Below, one piece after another: positions 11,489 through 20,592 of a DNA stretch of 64,000 nt. The DNA is from Lewinellaceae bacterium (lineage in GTDB: Bacteria; Bacteroidota; Bacteroidia; Chitinophagales; Saprospiraceae). Position 1 is the stretch's first letter. Every line of letters begins with the position of its first letter. The stretch covers positions 62,001 through 126,000 of the forward strand of contig JADJUJ010000017.1 in the NCBI GenBank assembly GCA_016710765.1. The letters are read 5' to 3'. A program made the position numbers and the translations under genes. The notes under the pieces are model-generated. The model had not been told where the DNA came from, made no database searches, and worked only from the letters and a program-made list of their open reading frames with translations.

Positions 11489-11507
11489 ATTTAGATATGA
11501 TCTAAAT
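11489..11507. promoter_or_regulatory. Perfect 19-bp palindrome upstream of actA
   Basis: ATTTAGATATGATCTAAAT is a perfect inverted repeat with an ATG centre, contained in the 253-base gap between actA and dnaN, about 145 bases upstream of actA. Its TTAGA-N5-TCTAA core matches the site before coxB at 2256-2275. The rest of the gap is AT-rich and holds no gene. It is probably an operator for the respiratory operon (inference). Confidence 0.45.
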
Positions 11508-11596
11508 TATTTCTTATTAAAATGTTAAGAACAAGTTAACAACCGCAAAGGTAGACAAGGAAAGCGCGTTTCCAAATCACGGCAGATTTTTTGTCA

Positions 11597-12571
11597 TTAA
11601 TTGTTCAACATTACGGGCATTACCAGCATTAAAATTTCCCTTTCGGTGTTTTCCTCGATCGGCGTAAGAATGCCTGCTCTGGAAGGCTTGGAAAGTTCAA
11701 CCTGCACTTCTTCAGTATCCAGCACGCCCAGCATTTCAATCAAAAATTTGGCATTAAAAGCAATTCGGATAGGATCACCTTCGTAATTGCAGCTCATTTG
11801 TTCCGCAGCTTCATTGCTGAAGTCGAGGTCTTGTGCTGAGATATTGAGGCTTTTATCGGCAATATCAAGTACAACCTGATTCGTGGTTTTATTGGCGTAA
11901 ATGGCAATCCGCTTCAACGAATTCTGAAAATCGCCGCGGTTCACCTGCATTTTATTAGGGTTGTCCACCGGAATAACTTTTTTTGGTACGATAAAGGTGG
12001 TAGCAACCTCGCCGGCCAGATGATGGGTATTGTATTTAACCAGTTTATGTGCATCAGTAGCCACACAGGTTAGTTTGTTGAAATCTACCTGAAAATAAAC
12101 GCCTGTCATGGCAGGGCGCAAATCGTCGTTGGAGGTAGCAAACACGGTTTTATTGATCGCTTCAATCAGAAACTTACTGCTCAGTTTCACCGTATCGACA
12201 CTATCGGGTTGTGGAATCTCCGGAAAGTCGTTGCTTTTTTCCCCTGCAAGTTTGTACTTGCCGTAGGAGGAGGTGATCTCAATACCGAATTTCTCTTCAT
12301 CCACACTGAAAGTAATCGGCTGCTGCGGAAGAGCCTTCAGGGTTTCGAGTAAAATCTTAGCCGGCACAGCCACAGCGAAGTCGTCGTCAGCCAACACATC
12401 CATGGTTGTGGAAATGCTGGTCTCAAGGTCCGTAGCCGTGATGGTGAGTTTCTTGTTTTGTATGGTAAAAAGAAAATCTTCAAGGATTGGAAGGACCGGG
12501 CTGGAGCCGATGGCGCCTGAGGCGACCTGAAGTTGTCGAAGTAATTCCGAGGAAGAAACGCTGAATTTCAT
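11597..12571 (-). CDS. dnaN: DNA polymerase III beta sliding clamp, with an internal deletion
   Basis: Processivity clamp of the replicative polymerase. I start at the ATG at 12571 (MKFSVSSSELLRQL), the conserved N-terminus, although the frame stays open further upstream. Recognisable blocks: SSPVLPILEDFLF, DLRPAMTGVYF, ATDAHKLV, PVDNPNK, ANKTTNQVVLDI and the C-terminal LMLVMPVML. The protein is only 324 residues; bacterial clamps are about 366-375. After TTFIVPKKV (residue ~199) it jumps straight to IPVDNPNK, so 45-50 residues (the end of domain 2 and the linker into domain 3, normally ending in a RFPDY/RYPDY motif) are absent, in frame, near 11975-11982. Either a true deletion or an assembly collapse. 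Confidence 0.88.
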   Translation of the reverse strand: MKFSVSSSELLRQLQVASGAIGSSPVLPILEDFLFTIQNKKLTITATDLETSISTTMDVLADDDFAVAVPAKILLETLKALPQQPITFSVDEEKFGIEITSSYGKYKLAGEKSNDFPEIPQPDSVDTVKLSSKFLIEAINKTVFATSNDDLRPAMTGVYFQVDFNKLTCVATDAHKLVKYNTHHLAGEVATTFIVPKKVIPVDNPNKMQVNRGDFQNSLKRIAIYANKTTNQVVLDIADKSLNISAQDLDFSNEAAEQMSCNYEGDPIRIAFNAKFLIEMLGVLDTEEVQVELSKPSRAGILTPIEENTEREILMLVMPVMLNN

Positions 12572-12722
12572 CTGTCTCAAATCATTTTGGTGAAGGCATT
12601 GCGGGAAGATTTCCGCTGCAAATGTAAAATTCCAAACCAAGCTTTTGTTGGAAAGCTCCCAACAAATTGTGGAAAAGGTGGAAAAAACTACCTTTGTGCC
12701 CTTATTCCTGCCCCTACCGCTT

Positions 12723-13994
12723 ATGCTCAACCGTAAAACTGCCCCGGAAGTACATCCAATTGGGCAACTGACGCTGCCTCAACCCACCCTCCGCCACTTG
12801 TCGAACGGAATTCCAGTGCACATTCTGGACTACCCCGGACAGGAAGTGCTGAAAGTTGAAGTGGTGTTCAAAGCAGGCAGGCCTGAGGAGCACCGGCGCA
12901 TGGTAGCACGCACCACCTCTCGTTTGATTCGGGAAGGAAACCAGCGACTCAGTGGCGCTGAAATTGCCGAATGGATGGAATATTACGGATCGTCCTTTTC
13001 GAATCCCACCAACCTGGATTCTGCTAATTTCGTGTTGTACACACTCCGGAAATACGCCCAGCAAGTAATTCCTGTATTTGCTGAAACCATAATAGCGCCC
13101 GCGTTCCCGCAAAAAGAACTTGACATCTTTTGCACCAACAGCCTGCGTGAACTACAGGTAGAACTGGACAAAGAGGAAGTTATCGCCTACCGCCAAATCA
13201 CGGAAAACATGTTTGGCCTGGAACATCCTTACGGGTACAACTCCAGTCCGGAGGATTATCAATTGCTCCGCGTCGACGACCTGCACCAACACCACCGCCG
13301 ATGGTATACCCCAGCCAACTGCACCCTCTTCATCAGTGGCGACACTGCCGCGACTGCTGGCTTTGACTTGCTGGAACAGTTTTTCGGCGCTATGCCACCA
13401 GGCGGGAACGTACCATCATTCCATTGGGACAAGCCCCTCCCCTCCCCCAGCACCCAACATATCCCGCATGAGGGATCCCTGCAAACCGCCATTAAAATAG
13501 GCCGGCGACTCTTTAACCGGCAGCACCCCGACTACAACGGCATTTTCATCCTTAATACCATCCTGGGTGGTTACTTTGGGTCCCGACTGATGAACAACAT
13601 CAGGGAGAAAAAAGGCTATACCTATAACATATATTCCACTGCAGATGCCATGGGACATGGCGGTTACCTGTACATCGCTACAGAGGTTAATCCTGGTAAA
13701 ACAGCCGCAACCATCCGTCAGATATTTAAAGAAATGAAGGCATTGCGGGAAAAACCCGTGCCGGAAACAGAACTTGAGATGGTGCGCAATTATCTCCTGG
13801 GCATGTTGCTCAATGGCCTCGACGGACCGATGAATACCGCCGATGTAGTCAAAGGACTCATCTGTGACGACCTGCCGCTGCAACATTTTGAAGCACTGGT
13901 GGAAGACATAAGGAATTGCACAGCAGGCCAAATTCAGGAACTTGCGAACCGATATTTGGCGCCAGAAGACTTTTGGGTGGTGACGGTAGGGTAA
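12723..13994 (+). CDS. M16-family peptidase-like protein lacking the zinc motif
   Basis: About 423 residues with the two-lobed M16 (pitrilysin/processing peptidase) fold signature, but without the HxxEH zinc motif. The place where it should occur reads AGRPEEHRRMVARTTSRLIREG. The C-terminal lobe keeps the Arg/Tyr patch NNIREKKGYTYNIYS, used by the partner lobe in substrate binding. Such degenerate M16 proteins usually pair with an active M16 subunit; none is in this window. I use the ATG at 12723 (MLNRKTAPEV), since the open frame upstream overlaps the divergent dnaN promoter region. Role unknown, probably periplasmic or cytoplasmic peptide processing in a pair. Confidence 0.75.
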   Translation: MLNRKTAPEVHPIGQLTLPQPTLRHLSNGIPVHILDYPGQEVLKVEVVFKAGRPEEHRRMVARTTSRLIREGNQRLSGAEIAEWMEYYGSSFSNPTNLDSANFVLYTLRKYAQQVIPVFAETIIAPAFPQKELDIFCTNSLRELQVELDKEEVIAYRQITENMFGLEHPYGYNSSPEDYQLLRVDDLHQHHRRWYTPANCTLFISGDTAATAGFDLLEQFFGAMPPGGNVPSFHWDKPLPSPSTQHIPHEGSLQTAIKIGRRLFNRQHPDYNGIFILNTILGGYFGSRLMNNIREKKGYTYNIYSTADAMGHGGYLYIATEVNPGKTAATIRQIFKEMKALREKPVPETELEMVRNYLLGMLLNGLDGPMNTADVVKGLICDDLPLQHFEALVEDIRNCTAGQIQELANRYLAPEDFWVVTVG

Positions 13995-14131
13995 CTTTTA
14001 CCCCAAATTCTTACATTTTAAAGCATTATCCGGAAAAAATAAGATTTTTCCCACGTTAAATACCCGAAATACTGCGTAGCTTTGCGACGCTCTTTTCAAT
14101 CTCTGTCAAATTTATAAAACCCAGCATAGCC

Positions 14132-15163
14132 TTGAACTTCTTTAAGTTTTTTAAGCAGGAACTAGCCATCGACCTTGGTACCGCCAACACGCTTATAATG
14201 GTGGACGATGTGGTGGTTGTCGATGAGCCATCTATTGTTGCCATCGACCGCCGTACCGGACAAACCATTGCCGTAGGGCATCGTGCCATGCAGATGCACG
14301 AAAAAACCCACGAAAACATCAAAACCGTTCGCCCGCTCAAAGACGGTGTAATTGCCGACTTCCAGGCCGCAGAGGCCATGATACAGGGCATGATCAAGAT
14401 GGTGGGTCGTAGAAACAGCTTTTTCAGCCACCTGAAAATGGTCATCTGTATCCCCAGTGGCATCACCGAAGTTGAAAAACGCGCTGTTTTCGACTCTGCC
14501 GACCACGTTGACAGCAAAGAAACGTACCTGATCCATGAGCCCATGGCCGCTGCCCTGGGTATTGGACTGAACATCGAAGAACCCATTGGAAACATGATCA
14601 TCGATATTGGTGGTGGTACAACTGAAATTGCCGTCATCGCGTTGTCTGGCATCGTTTGCGACCAGTCAATACGGATCGCTGGAGACGAACTCACCAACGA
14701 TATTATGGGTTACATGAAGCGTGAGCACAACATCCTGATTGGTGAGCGCACCTCTGAGCAAATTAAAATTCACGTTGGTTCTGCGCTCCACGAACTGGAA
14801 AACCCGCCCGAGGATTATGCCGTGAACGGCCGCGACCTCATGACCGGCATCCCAAAGCAAATCAAAATCAACTACCAGGAAGTAGCGTATGCGCTCGATA
14901 AAAGCATCAGCAAGATCGAGGATGCTATCCTGAAAGCCCTGGAAATGACTCCACCCGAGTTGGCATCCGACATTTATAAGACCGGACTCTATCTCACCGG
15001 TGGCGGCGCCTTGTTGCGCGGACTGGACAAACGTTTGGAGTCTAAAACCAAATTGACCGTTCGCGTTCCGGAAGAGCCCCTGAAAGCGGTTGTCCGTGGC
15101 ACGGGTATGGCCCTGAAACACTCTGACAAATTCTCCTTCCTGATCGACCGCAAGAGCGTCTGA
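14132..15163 (+). CDS. mreB: Rod-shape actin-like protein MreB
   Basis: Bacterial actin that guides cell-wall synthesis. 343 residues with the phosphate-1 motif IDLGTANTLI, phosphate-2 IDIGGGTTEIAV and adenosine motif LTGGGALLRGLDKRL. The frame opens without an ATG: I take the TTG at 14132 (MNFFKFFKQELAID). Two codons upstream is ATA-GCC-TTG, which would give the common MALNFF start if the A were a G, so the start may be an ATA or a sequence error. First gene of the mreB-mreC-mreD-mrdA run, 30 bases before mreC. Confidence 0.95.
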   Translation: MNFFKFFKQELAIDLGTANTLIMVDDVVVVDEPSIVAIDRRTGQTIAVGHRAMQMHEKTHENIKTVRPLKDGVIADFQAAEAMIQGMIKMVGRRNSFFSHLKMVICIPSGITEVEKRAVFDSADHVDSKETYLIHEPMAAALGIGLNIEEPIGNMIIDIGGGTTEIAVIALSGIVCDQSIRIAGDELTNDIMGYMKREHNILIGERTSEQIKIHVGSALHELENPPEDYAVNGRDLMTGIPKQIKINYQEVAYALDKSISKIEDAILKALEMTPPELASDIYKTGLYLTGGGALLRGLDKRLESKTKLTVRVPEEPLKAVVRGTGMALKHSDKFSFLIDRKSV

Positions 15164-15193
15164 TCAAGCCGAACCGATTAATATCTACTGCGC

Positions 15194-16054
15194 ATGCGCA
15201 ACCTCCTGTTGCTTTTCATTAGAAATGGTGGCTTCGTCACCTTTATGTTGCTGGAGGTCGTTTGCTTTTCCCTGATCGTTAATTTTAACGAGGGCCAAAA
15301 CGCCATCTACAGTTACAATGCTGCCCGTGTGGGCGGTCAGATCATGCTTTGGCGACAAAGCGCGGCCCAATATTTTCATTTGCGGGAACGCGCCGACAGT
15401 TTGGCACAACAGAATGCCGCATTACAAACGAACTTGTATAACCTTCGGAATGAACGGGTGGCCCGCAGGGATACCCAGAACATCACCCTTCCGGATTCGC
15501 TCTCAGGCACCATTGTCAGGCCTCAGTTCGAGTTTATTGCCGCTGTAGTGCTCAGCAACTCGGTCAGTATGCGCAACAACTGGCTCATCATCGATCGTGG
15601 CTCGGAAGAAGGCATCAGTCCCAACATGGGTGTGTTATGCCCCGATGGTGTGGTAGGAACAACCCGGCATGTAAGCCCCCATTTCAGCATGGTAATGTCG
15701 ATTCTAAACCCACAAACAAAAATTTCGGCCTCCCTGAGCTCCTCGGGGTATTTCGGATCTTTGGTCTGGGAAGGAAGTGACCCTGCGTTCATGTTGTTGC
15801 GTGACATTCCGAAACACGCTGTTGTTAAAGAGGGTGAGGCCATTTATACCAGCGGTTATTCCATTTTATTTCCAAAGGGCATTCTGATTGGCTATGCCGG
15901 CAAGCCAAGTCTGAAACCGGGCAGTAACTTTTATGAAATTCCGGTCCGGCTTGCGCACAACCCGGCAACGACCAATGATGTGTATGTTGTAAAAAGTATT
16001 TTTTACAGCGAACTGAAAGATTTGCAGGAACAGGAGGCCGCCGATGAACAATAG
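15194..16054 (+). CDS. mreC: Rod-shape-determining protein MreC
   Basis: Periplasmic scaffold of the elongasome, 286 residues. One N-terminal membrane anchor (FVTFMLLEVVCFSLIV), a short coiled coil around LAQQNAALQTNLYNLRNE, then the two beta domains with WLIIDRGSEEGISPNMGV and LVWEGSDP motifs. Its end overlaps the mreD start by 11 bases, which indicates translational coupling. Intact frame. Confidence 0.93.
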   Translation: MRNLLLLFIRNGGFVTFMLLEVVCFSLIVNFNEGQNAIYSYNAARVGGQIMLWRQSAAQYFHLRERADSLAQQNAALQTNLYNLRNERVARRDTQNITLPDSLSGTIVRPQFEFIAAVVLSNSVSMRNNWLIIDRGSEEGISPNMGVLCPDGVVGTTRHVSPHFSMVMSILNPQTKISASLSSSGYFGSLVWEGSDPAFMLLRDIPKHAVVKEGEAIYTSGYSILFPKGILIGYAGKPSLKPGSNFYEIPVRLAHNPATTNDVYVVKSIFYSELKDLQEQEAADEQ

Positions 16055-16565
16055 TCAAATTTTTCCAAACATAGGGCGCTTTTTCCTGGTTGCCCTGGTG
16101 CAGCTGCTTTTATTCAAGCAGATTGCGATCATGCTGGGCGTCTATTACAATATCCTTGTTTGGCCCATTTTTATCTTGTTGCTGCCCATTCAAATGGGAA
16201 CGCCACTCATCGTCTTGCTGGGCTTCCTTTCCGGCCTGGCCATTGATTTGTTGTATGGTTCACCAGGTTTGCATGCCTCTGCGGGAACATTTGCCGGTTT
16301 TGTCAGGCCATTTGTACTGCGCGCTTTCGAACCCAAAGGGGGATTTTCCGGGAAAGAGCCGATTGCTGCCCCCGCTTATTTTGGCTGGAGCTGGTATATT
16401 CAAGTGACAGCTGTTTTTAGTTTGTTATTTTTATTCTGGTTTTTCTCCATTGATGCGTTTACTTTTTTCTATTTTGGGACTATTGCCCTTAAAACCCTTT
16501 CCTCCTGGGCACTTTCGATGATTTTCATCGTTATCTTTACTTTCCTGGTTAACCCCAAAAATTAA
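16044..16565 (+). CDS. mreD: Rod-shape-determining protein MreD
   Basis: Integral membrane partner of MreC, 173 residues with about five or six helices; weakly conserved, as usual for MreD. GFLSGLAIDLLYGSPGLHASAGTF contains the family's small-residue loop after the third helix (the block is spread over residues ~60-80). Starts inside the end of mreC and ends 6 bases before mrdA, so the four genes form a tight operon. Intact frame. Confidence 0.88.
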   Translation: MNNSQIFPNIGRFFLVALVQLLLFKQIAIMLGVYYNILVWPIFILLLPIQMGTPLIVLLGFLSGLAIDLLYGSPGLHASAGTFAGFVRPFVLRAFEPKGGFSGKEPIAAPAYFGWSWYIQVTAVFSLLFLFWFFSIDAFTFFYFGTIALKTLSSWALSMIFIVIFTFLVNPKN

Positions 16566-16571
16566 GCGCAC

Positions 16572-18615
16572 ATGGCATCAGGTCTTGCAGATCGACAACG
16601 CTATATCAGGATGGCTTTCTACATCAGCGCTGTTGCGCTGATTGCCAAAGCGGCTATGCTGCAACTCTTCGATTCCAGCTACCGGGAACGAGCAGATGCT
16701 ACGACCATTGATAAAATGACCGTTTACCCGTCTCGTGGGCTGGTGTACGACCGGAATGGCAAACTCATTGTGAACAACAATGCCATGTACGACCTCATGG
16801 TGACCTATAACCTGGTGGATACGAGTATGCGCAAACCATCAGGCGACCTGACCAAAATCCGGGAGTTTTGTCAACTGCTGGGCATCAGCCAGGAGGAATA
16901 CTTCCAAAACCTGCGTAAAGACTGGCGCAGCGGCCGCTACTCCCGCAATGTGCCCTTTGTTTTTCTAAAAAATCCCGGTGGAGGTGTACGCCCGGCTACA
17001 GGAACAACTCTACAAATACCCCGGCTTTTTTGTACAGGTGCGCAATATTCGCGGTTATGCTTACAAAGTAGGTGCCCATTTGCTCGGCTACATCAACGAG
17101 GTAGACCAACGGGATATTGATCAGGGAAATGGAGTATATTCCTCCGGCGACTATATCGGCGCTGCTGGTATTGAATATGAATATGAATCTTACCTACGGG
17201 GCAAAAAAGGGGTCAGTTTTCAATTGAAAGACAACCTGGGCCGTATCGTGGGTCGTTTGGAAAATGGCGACCGCGACAGCGCAGCTGTTTCCGGTTCCGA
17301 CCTGATTACTGGTATTGATATTGATTTGCAGGAGTACGGCGAACTCCTCATGCAGAACAAAACCGGCAGTATCGTGGCCATTGAACCCAAAACCGGCGAA
17401 ATTCTGGCCATGGTGAGTGCCCCTACCTACGATCCCAATCTGCTCATGATGACCCAAACCCGTGGGGAGATTTTCAGCAAATTGCTCACAGATCCACTGA
17501 AGCCATTCTTTGACCGCACTGTAATGGCAAAGTACCCTCCCGGCTCGATTTTTAAAACCGTTGTTTCCCTGGTGGGCATGCAGGAAGGCACCTTGAATCC
17601 AAATCATGGCATCGCCTGCCATGGTGGATATTTCTATGCCGGGCGGACGTATGGTTGTCACCACCACGCTCCTGTTAACAATGCCGTAGATGCACTGGGA
17701 TACTCCTGCAACACCTACTATTTCACCGAATTCCGGAATATTGTCGACAAATTCGGATTTTCCAACCCACAAAAAGGGCTCGATGTATTTGGCAAATATT
17801 GCCATGAAATGGGCCTGGGAGAGCAACTTCAAATCGATTATCCCAACGAATCGCGTGGCAACATACCCGACTCAAAATATTACGATGGTATTTACCCACG
17901 CAACCGGGGTGGCTGGCGCTCTCCTACCATTATGTCGGTAGGGATCGGACAAGGTGAGGTACAGTTAACTACCCTTCAAATGGCCAATCTGGCAGCGCTT
18001 ATTGCCAACGGCGGCTACTGGTACCCACCCCACCTGGCAAAGAAATTCAAAGACAACCGGACCATCCCGGAGCGCTTCCTTAAAAAAAGAGAAGTAAGCA
18101 TAGATCCCGCTTATTTCAAAATTGTGCAGGAAGGTATGGCACAATGTGTCATCAAAGGAACGGCACGCGCCTGCGCTATCCCGGACATTCAGGTTTGTGG
18201 CAAAACAGGGACCAGCCAGAACCCACATGGCGACGACCACTCTGTCTTCTTCGCCTTTGCACCCAAAGAAAATCCGAAAATTGCCATCGCAGTTTATGTG
18301 GAAAATGCGGGCTGGGGTTCTTCCTACGCTGCGCCAATTGCCAGCCTGATGATTGAAAAATACCTGAACCGGAGCATACGTCCGGAACGGCTTCCGATGG
18401 AAGAACGGATGTTCAAGGCCAACCTCATCGACAAATACCTGGCGAACCACCCAGTAGCCCGCATTCAGCCAGAAAGAACTGCTCCGGTGCGGAAAGATAC
18501 GCTGCCTAAGCCGGAAGAAATCCCCTCCGATGCTCCGGAAGGACTGCTGAACGGTGGCCCCACTACTTCCCTGGACAATATAAGCAAGGGGAAGGGGGGA
18601 AAGATTCAGGACTAA
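16572..18615 (+). CDS. mrdA: Penicillin-binding protein 2 (peptidoglycan transpeptidase), frameshifted
   Basis: Class B transpeptidase of the elongasome. Short cytoplasmic tail and a membrane helix near residues 15-32, pedestal domain (PSRGLVYDRNGKLIVNN), then the transpeptidase domain with active-site PPGSIFK, SCN (GYSCNTYYF) and KTG (CGKTGTSQNP). The first ~135 residues are in a different frame from the rest; the join is the A6 run at 16967-16972, where VFLK-IPVEVYARLQ reads through with five or eight As. The stop TAA lies inside the left arm of the palindromic element starting at 18613. No rodA follows, although it usually does. Confidence 0.92.
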
Positions 18616-18777
18616 GTACACTGTAACCTAAGTTGTTTGATGTTTTGGCTAGAAGATTTTGGCTTCAGGCAAGGCTATTTTTATGGGAATAGCGGCGCTA
18701 TTCTCCTAAAAATAGCCGATGCATGGTGTCAAAAGATTCAGCCAAAATGCAATAAAACTTAGGTTACAATGTACTTA
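18613..18777. repeat. 165-bp palindromic (MITE-like) element abutting mrdA
   Basis: A near-complete palindrome. The outer arms at 18613-18634 and 18756-18777 match in 21 of 22 positions and begin TAAGTACA. Inner parts also pair: the GGCTATTTTTA segment near 18680 with TAAAAATAGCC near 18706, and GTTTTGGCT with AGCCAAAAT. The left arm contributes the mrdA stop codon. There is no coding content. It could be a non-autonomous transposon remnant or a very long terminator hairpin. Confidence 0.7.
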
Positions 18778-18830
18778 GCAAAGCCCATTTGAGGTAATCA
18801 AACTATATTTGATCCCTCAACCCGCCCGAT

Positions 18831-20165
18831 TTGAATACTTCCAATGCCATATTACGCCCACCACTTTCGGCTCTCTTAATATATGCCGTTGGTCAGTTCG
18901 GCTGGTCGCTGACCAGCTTTGCGGCGACCAATCTGCTGGTCTATTTTTACATGCCCCCCGAAACCGGTAACGCAGTATTTCCTTCGTTGGTGTTTCAGGG
19001 GCCTGTTCTGGGCTTGCTGACGCTAATTGGGTTGCTTAGTGCTGTTGGCCGGCTTTTTGACGCAGTTATTGACCCCATTGTGGCCAACTGGAGTGACCGA
19101 AAATACAGCGTTATGGGTAAACGGCGCTGGTTTATGGCGGTTAGCGCTGTACCTTTTGCAGTGACAGCCTACCTGGTATTTAACCCACCTTCCGCTGCTG
19201 AAAATGCCGGAAACGCCGTTTGGCTTGCAGCCTGCCTGCTGTTGTACTATTTCTTTTTCACCCTGTACCTGATTCCCTATACCGCCCTGATCGCGGAACT
19301 TGGGCATGACAAACGCGACCGATTGCGGATCAGCACCCTGATTTCAATCAGTTGGGCGCTGGGTTTTATGGTTGGCAATGGCGCTTACGCGCTGCAATCC
19401 TGGTGGGAAGGCATGGGCATGAGCTCGCTGGAAGCACTCCAACGCTCTATTCTTTTGCTGAGTGGTATCGGATTAGCAGGAATGCTGATTCCGGTTTTTT
19501 TCCTGCGAGAAAATCGGTACGCATTGCAGGAACAATCGGAACATCCCCTCTGGGAGTCCCTGCGGATTGTTTTTAAAAACAGAAGTTTCCGGTACTTCCT
19601 GCTGTCCGACCTGATGTACTGGCTGGCCCTGAACTTCATTCAGTTGGGGATTGGCTATTACATTACCCTACTGCTGGACCTGGACAAAAGTTATGCTTTT
19701 GTTTTTTCGCTGGTCAGTTTTTTGTGCAGCTTTGCTTTTTACTGGCCTGTGAACTGGATGGCCCGGCGTTTTGGCAAAAAAAAGCCCGTATTATGGGCAT
19801 TTTGGGTCTTCGCAGTGCTTTTTGGGGTCGTTGCAACGGCAAAATGGTGGCCCATCCCCAACCAGCTGTTGTTGTATGGTCTTGCCGCGGGAGCTGCTTT
19901 CCCGCTGGCCGTTTTTGGCATCCTGCCCAACGCCATCATAGGCGACGTGGTTGCGGCGGAAGGCACCAAATTCTCCGGAATGTTCTACGGTGTCCGGGCC
20001 TTCACCATGAAAGTAGGGATATCCCTGGCCAACCTGCTGTTCCCCTCGCTGCTATTGCTGGGAAAAAGCACGCAAAACCCTGCTGGTGTACAGGTAGCGG
20101 CAGTACTGGCTATTGTTTTCTGTATGTTGGGCTGGCGATATTTCCGCCAATTTGAGGAATCTTGA
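18831..20165 (+). CDS. MFS transporter of the glycoside-pentoside-hexuronide:cation symporter (GPH/MelB) type
   Basis: Twelve-helix inner-membrane symporter, 444 residues. GPH signatures: RLFDAVIDPIVANWSDR in the first cytoplasmic loop, YLIPYTALIAELGHDKRDRLR between helices 4 and 5, and PNAIIGDVVAAEGTKFSGMFYGVRAF in the second half. GPH members usually take up sugars or glycosides with sodium or protons; the substrate cannot be read from sequence. The only in-frame start near the beginning is TTG at 18831 (MNTSNAILRPPL). It stands alone, between the palindrome and a convergent gene. Confidence 0.82.
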   Translation: MNTSNAILRPPLSALLIYAVGQFGWSLTSFAATNLLVYFYMPPETGNAVFPSLVFQGPVLGLLTLIGLLSAVGRLFDAVIDPIVANWSDRKYSVMGKRRWFMAVSAVPFAVTAYLVFNPPSAAENAGNAVWLAACLLLYYFFFTLYLIPYTALIAELGHDKRDRLRISTLISISWALGFMVGNGAYALQSWWEGMGMSSLEALQRSILLLSGIGLAGMLIPVFFLRENRYALQEQSEHPLWESLRIVFKNRSFRYFLLSDLMYWLALNFIQLGIGYYITLLLDLDKSYAFVFSLVSFLCSFAFYWPVNWMARRFGKKKPVLWAFWVFAVLFGVVATAKWWPIPNQLLLYGLAAGAAFPLAVFGILPNAIIGDVVAAEGTKFSGMFYGVRAFTMKVGISLANLLFPSLLLLGKSTQNPAGVQVAAVLAIVFCMLGWRYFRQFEES

Positions 20166-20182
20166 GCCAAAGCCCCACGCCA

Positions 20183-20581
20183 TTATTCCTGCAGTTCCTC
20201 TGTATCGTAAACAATATAATTTGTGTCGCCCTGCCAGGGGAAAGCGTTCACCAGTTCCTTGTACTTACACTTGACCGGTTTCCCCTCCATCGTTTGCAAT
20301 TTCTCATATACCGCCTGGTTTTGGGCAGAAAATTCCCAAACACTTTGCTGGGTCATGAGAGAGGTGCCGCCAAGTTGCAACTGGCCTTCGTAGGTTTTGA
20401 ACACATAACCTTTTTTCGAAATCTTGAACAAAATTCCTGTTCGGGTACCTTCGCTCTTGGGATAGGTGCGCCAGAAGTAATATCCTGCTGAAAACACAAG
20501 AAATGCGGCGAATAAAACCCAAAGCGAACGGCGGAGAAACTTCCCAGCTTTCTGTTTGGCCTGATCAAATTGAATGGACAT
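20183..20581 (-). CDS. Conserved hypothetical single-span membrane protein
   Basis: 132 residues. A short basic cytoplasmic head (QAKQKAGKFLRRS), one membrane helix (LWVLFAAFLVFSAGYYFW) and an extracytoplasmic beta-rich domain with GTRTGILFKISKKGYVFKTYEG and FPWQGDTNYIVYD. Related proteins occur next to rsmD-like genes in Bacteroidota, sometimes mis-annotated as 6-phosphogluconate dehydrogenase; no enzyme motif is visible here. It ends 18 bases from the convergent transporter and follows rsmD by 11 bases, so it is probably co-transcribed with rsmD. Confidence 0.75.
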   Translation of the reverse strand: MSIQFDQAKQKAGKFLRRSLWVLFAAFLVFSAGYYFWRTYPKSEGTRTGILFKISKKGYVFKTYEGQLQLGGTSLMTQQSVWEFSAQNQAVYEKLQTMEGKPVKCKYKELVNAFPWQGDTNYIVYDTEELQE

Positions 20582-20592
20582 GGCTTTATTGT

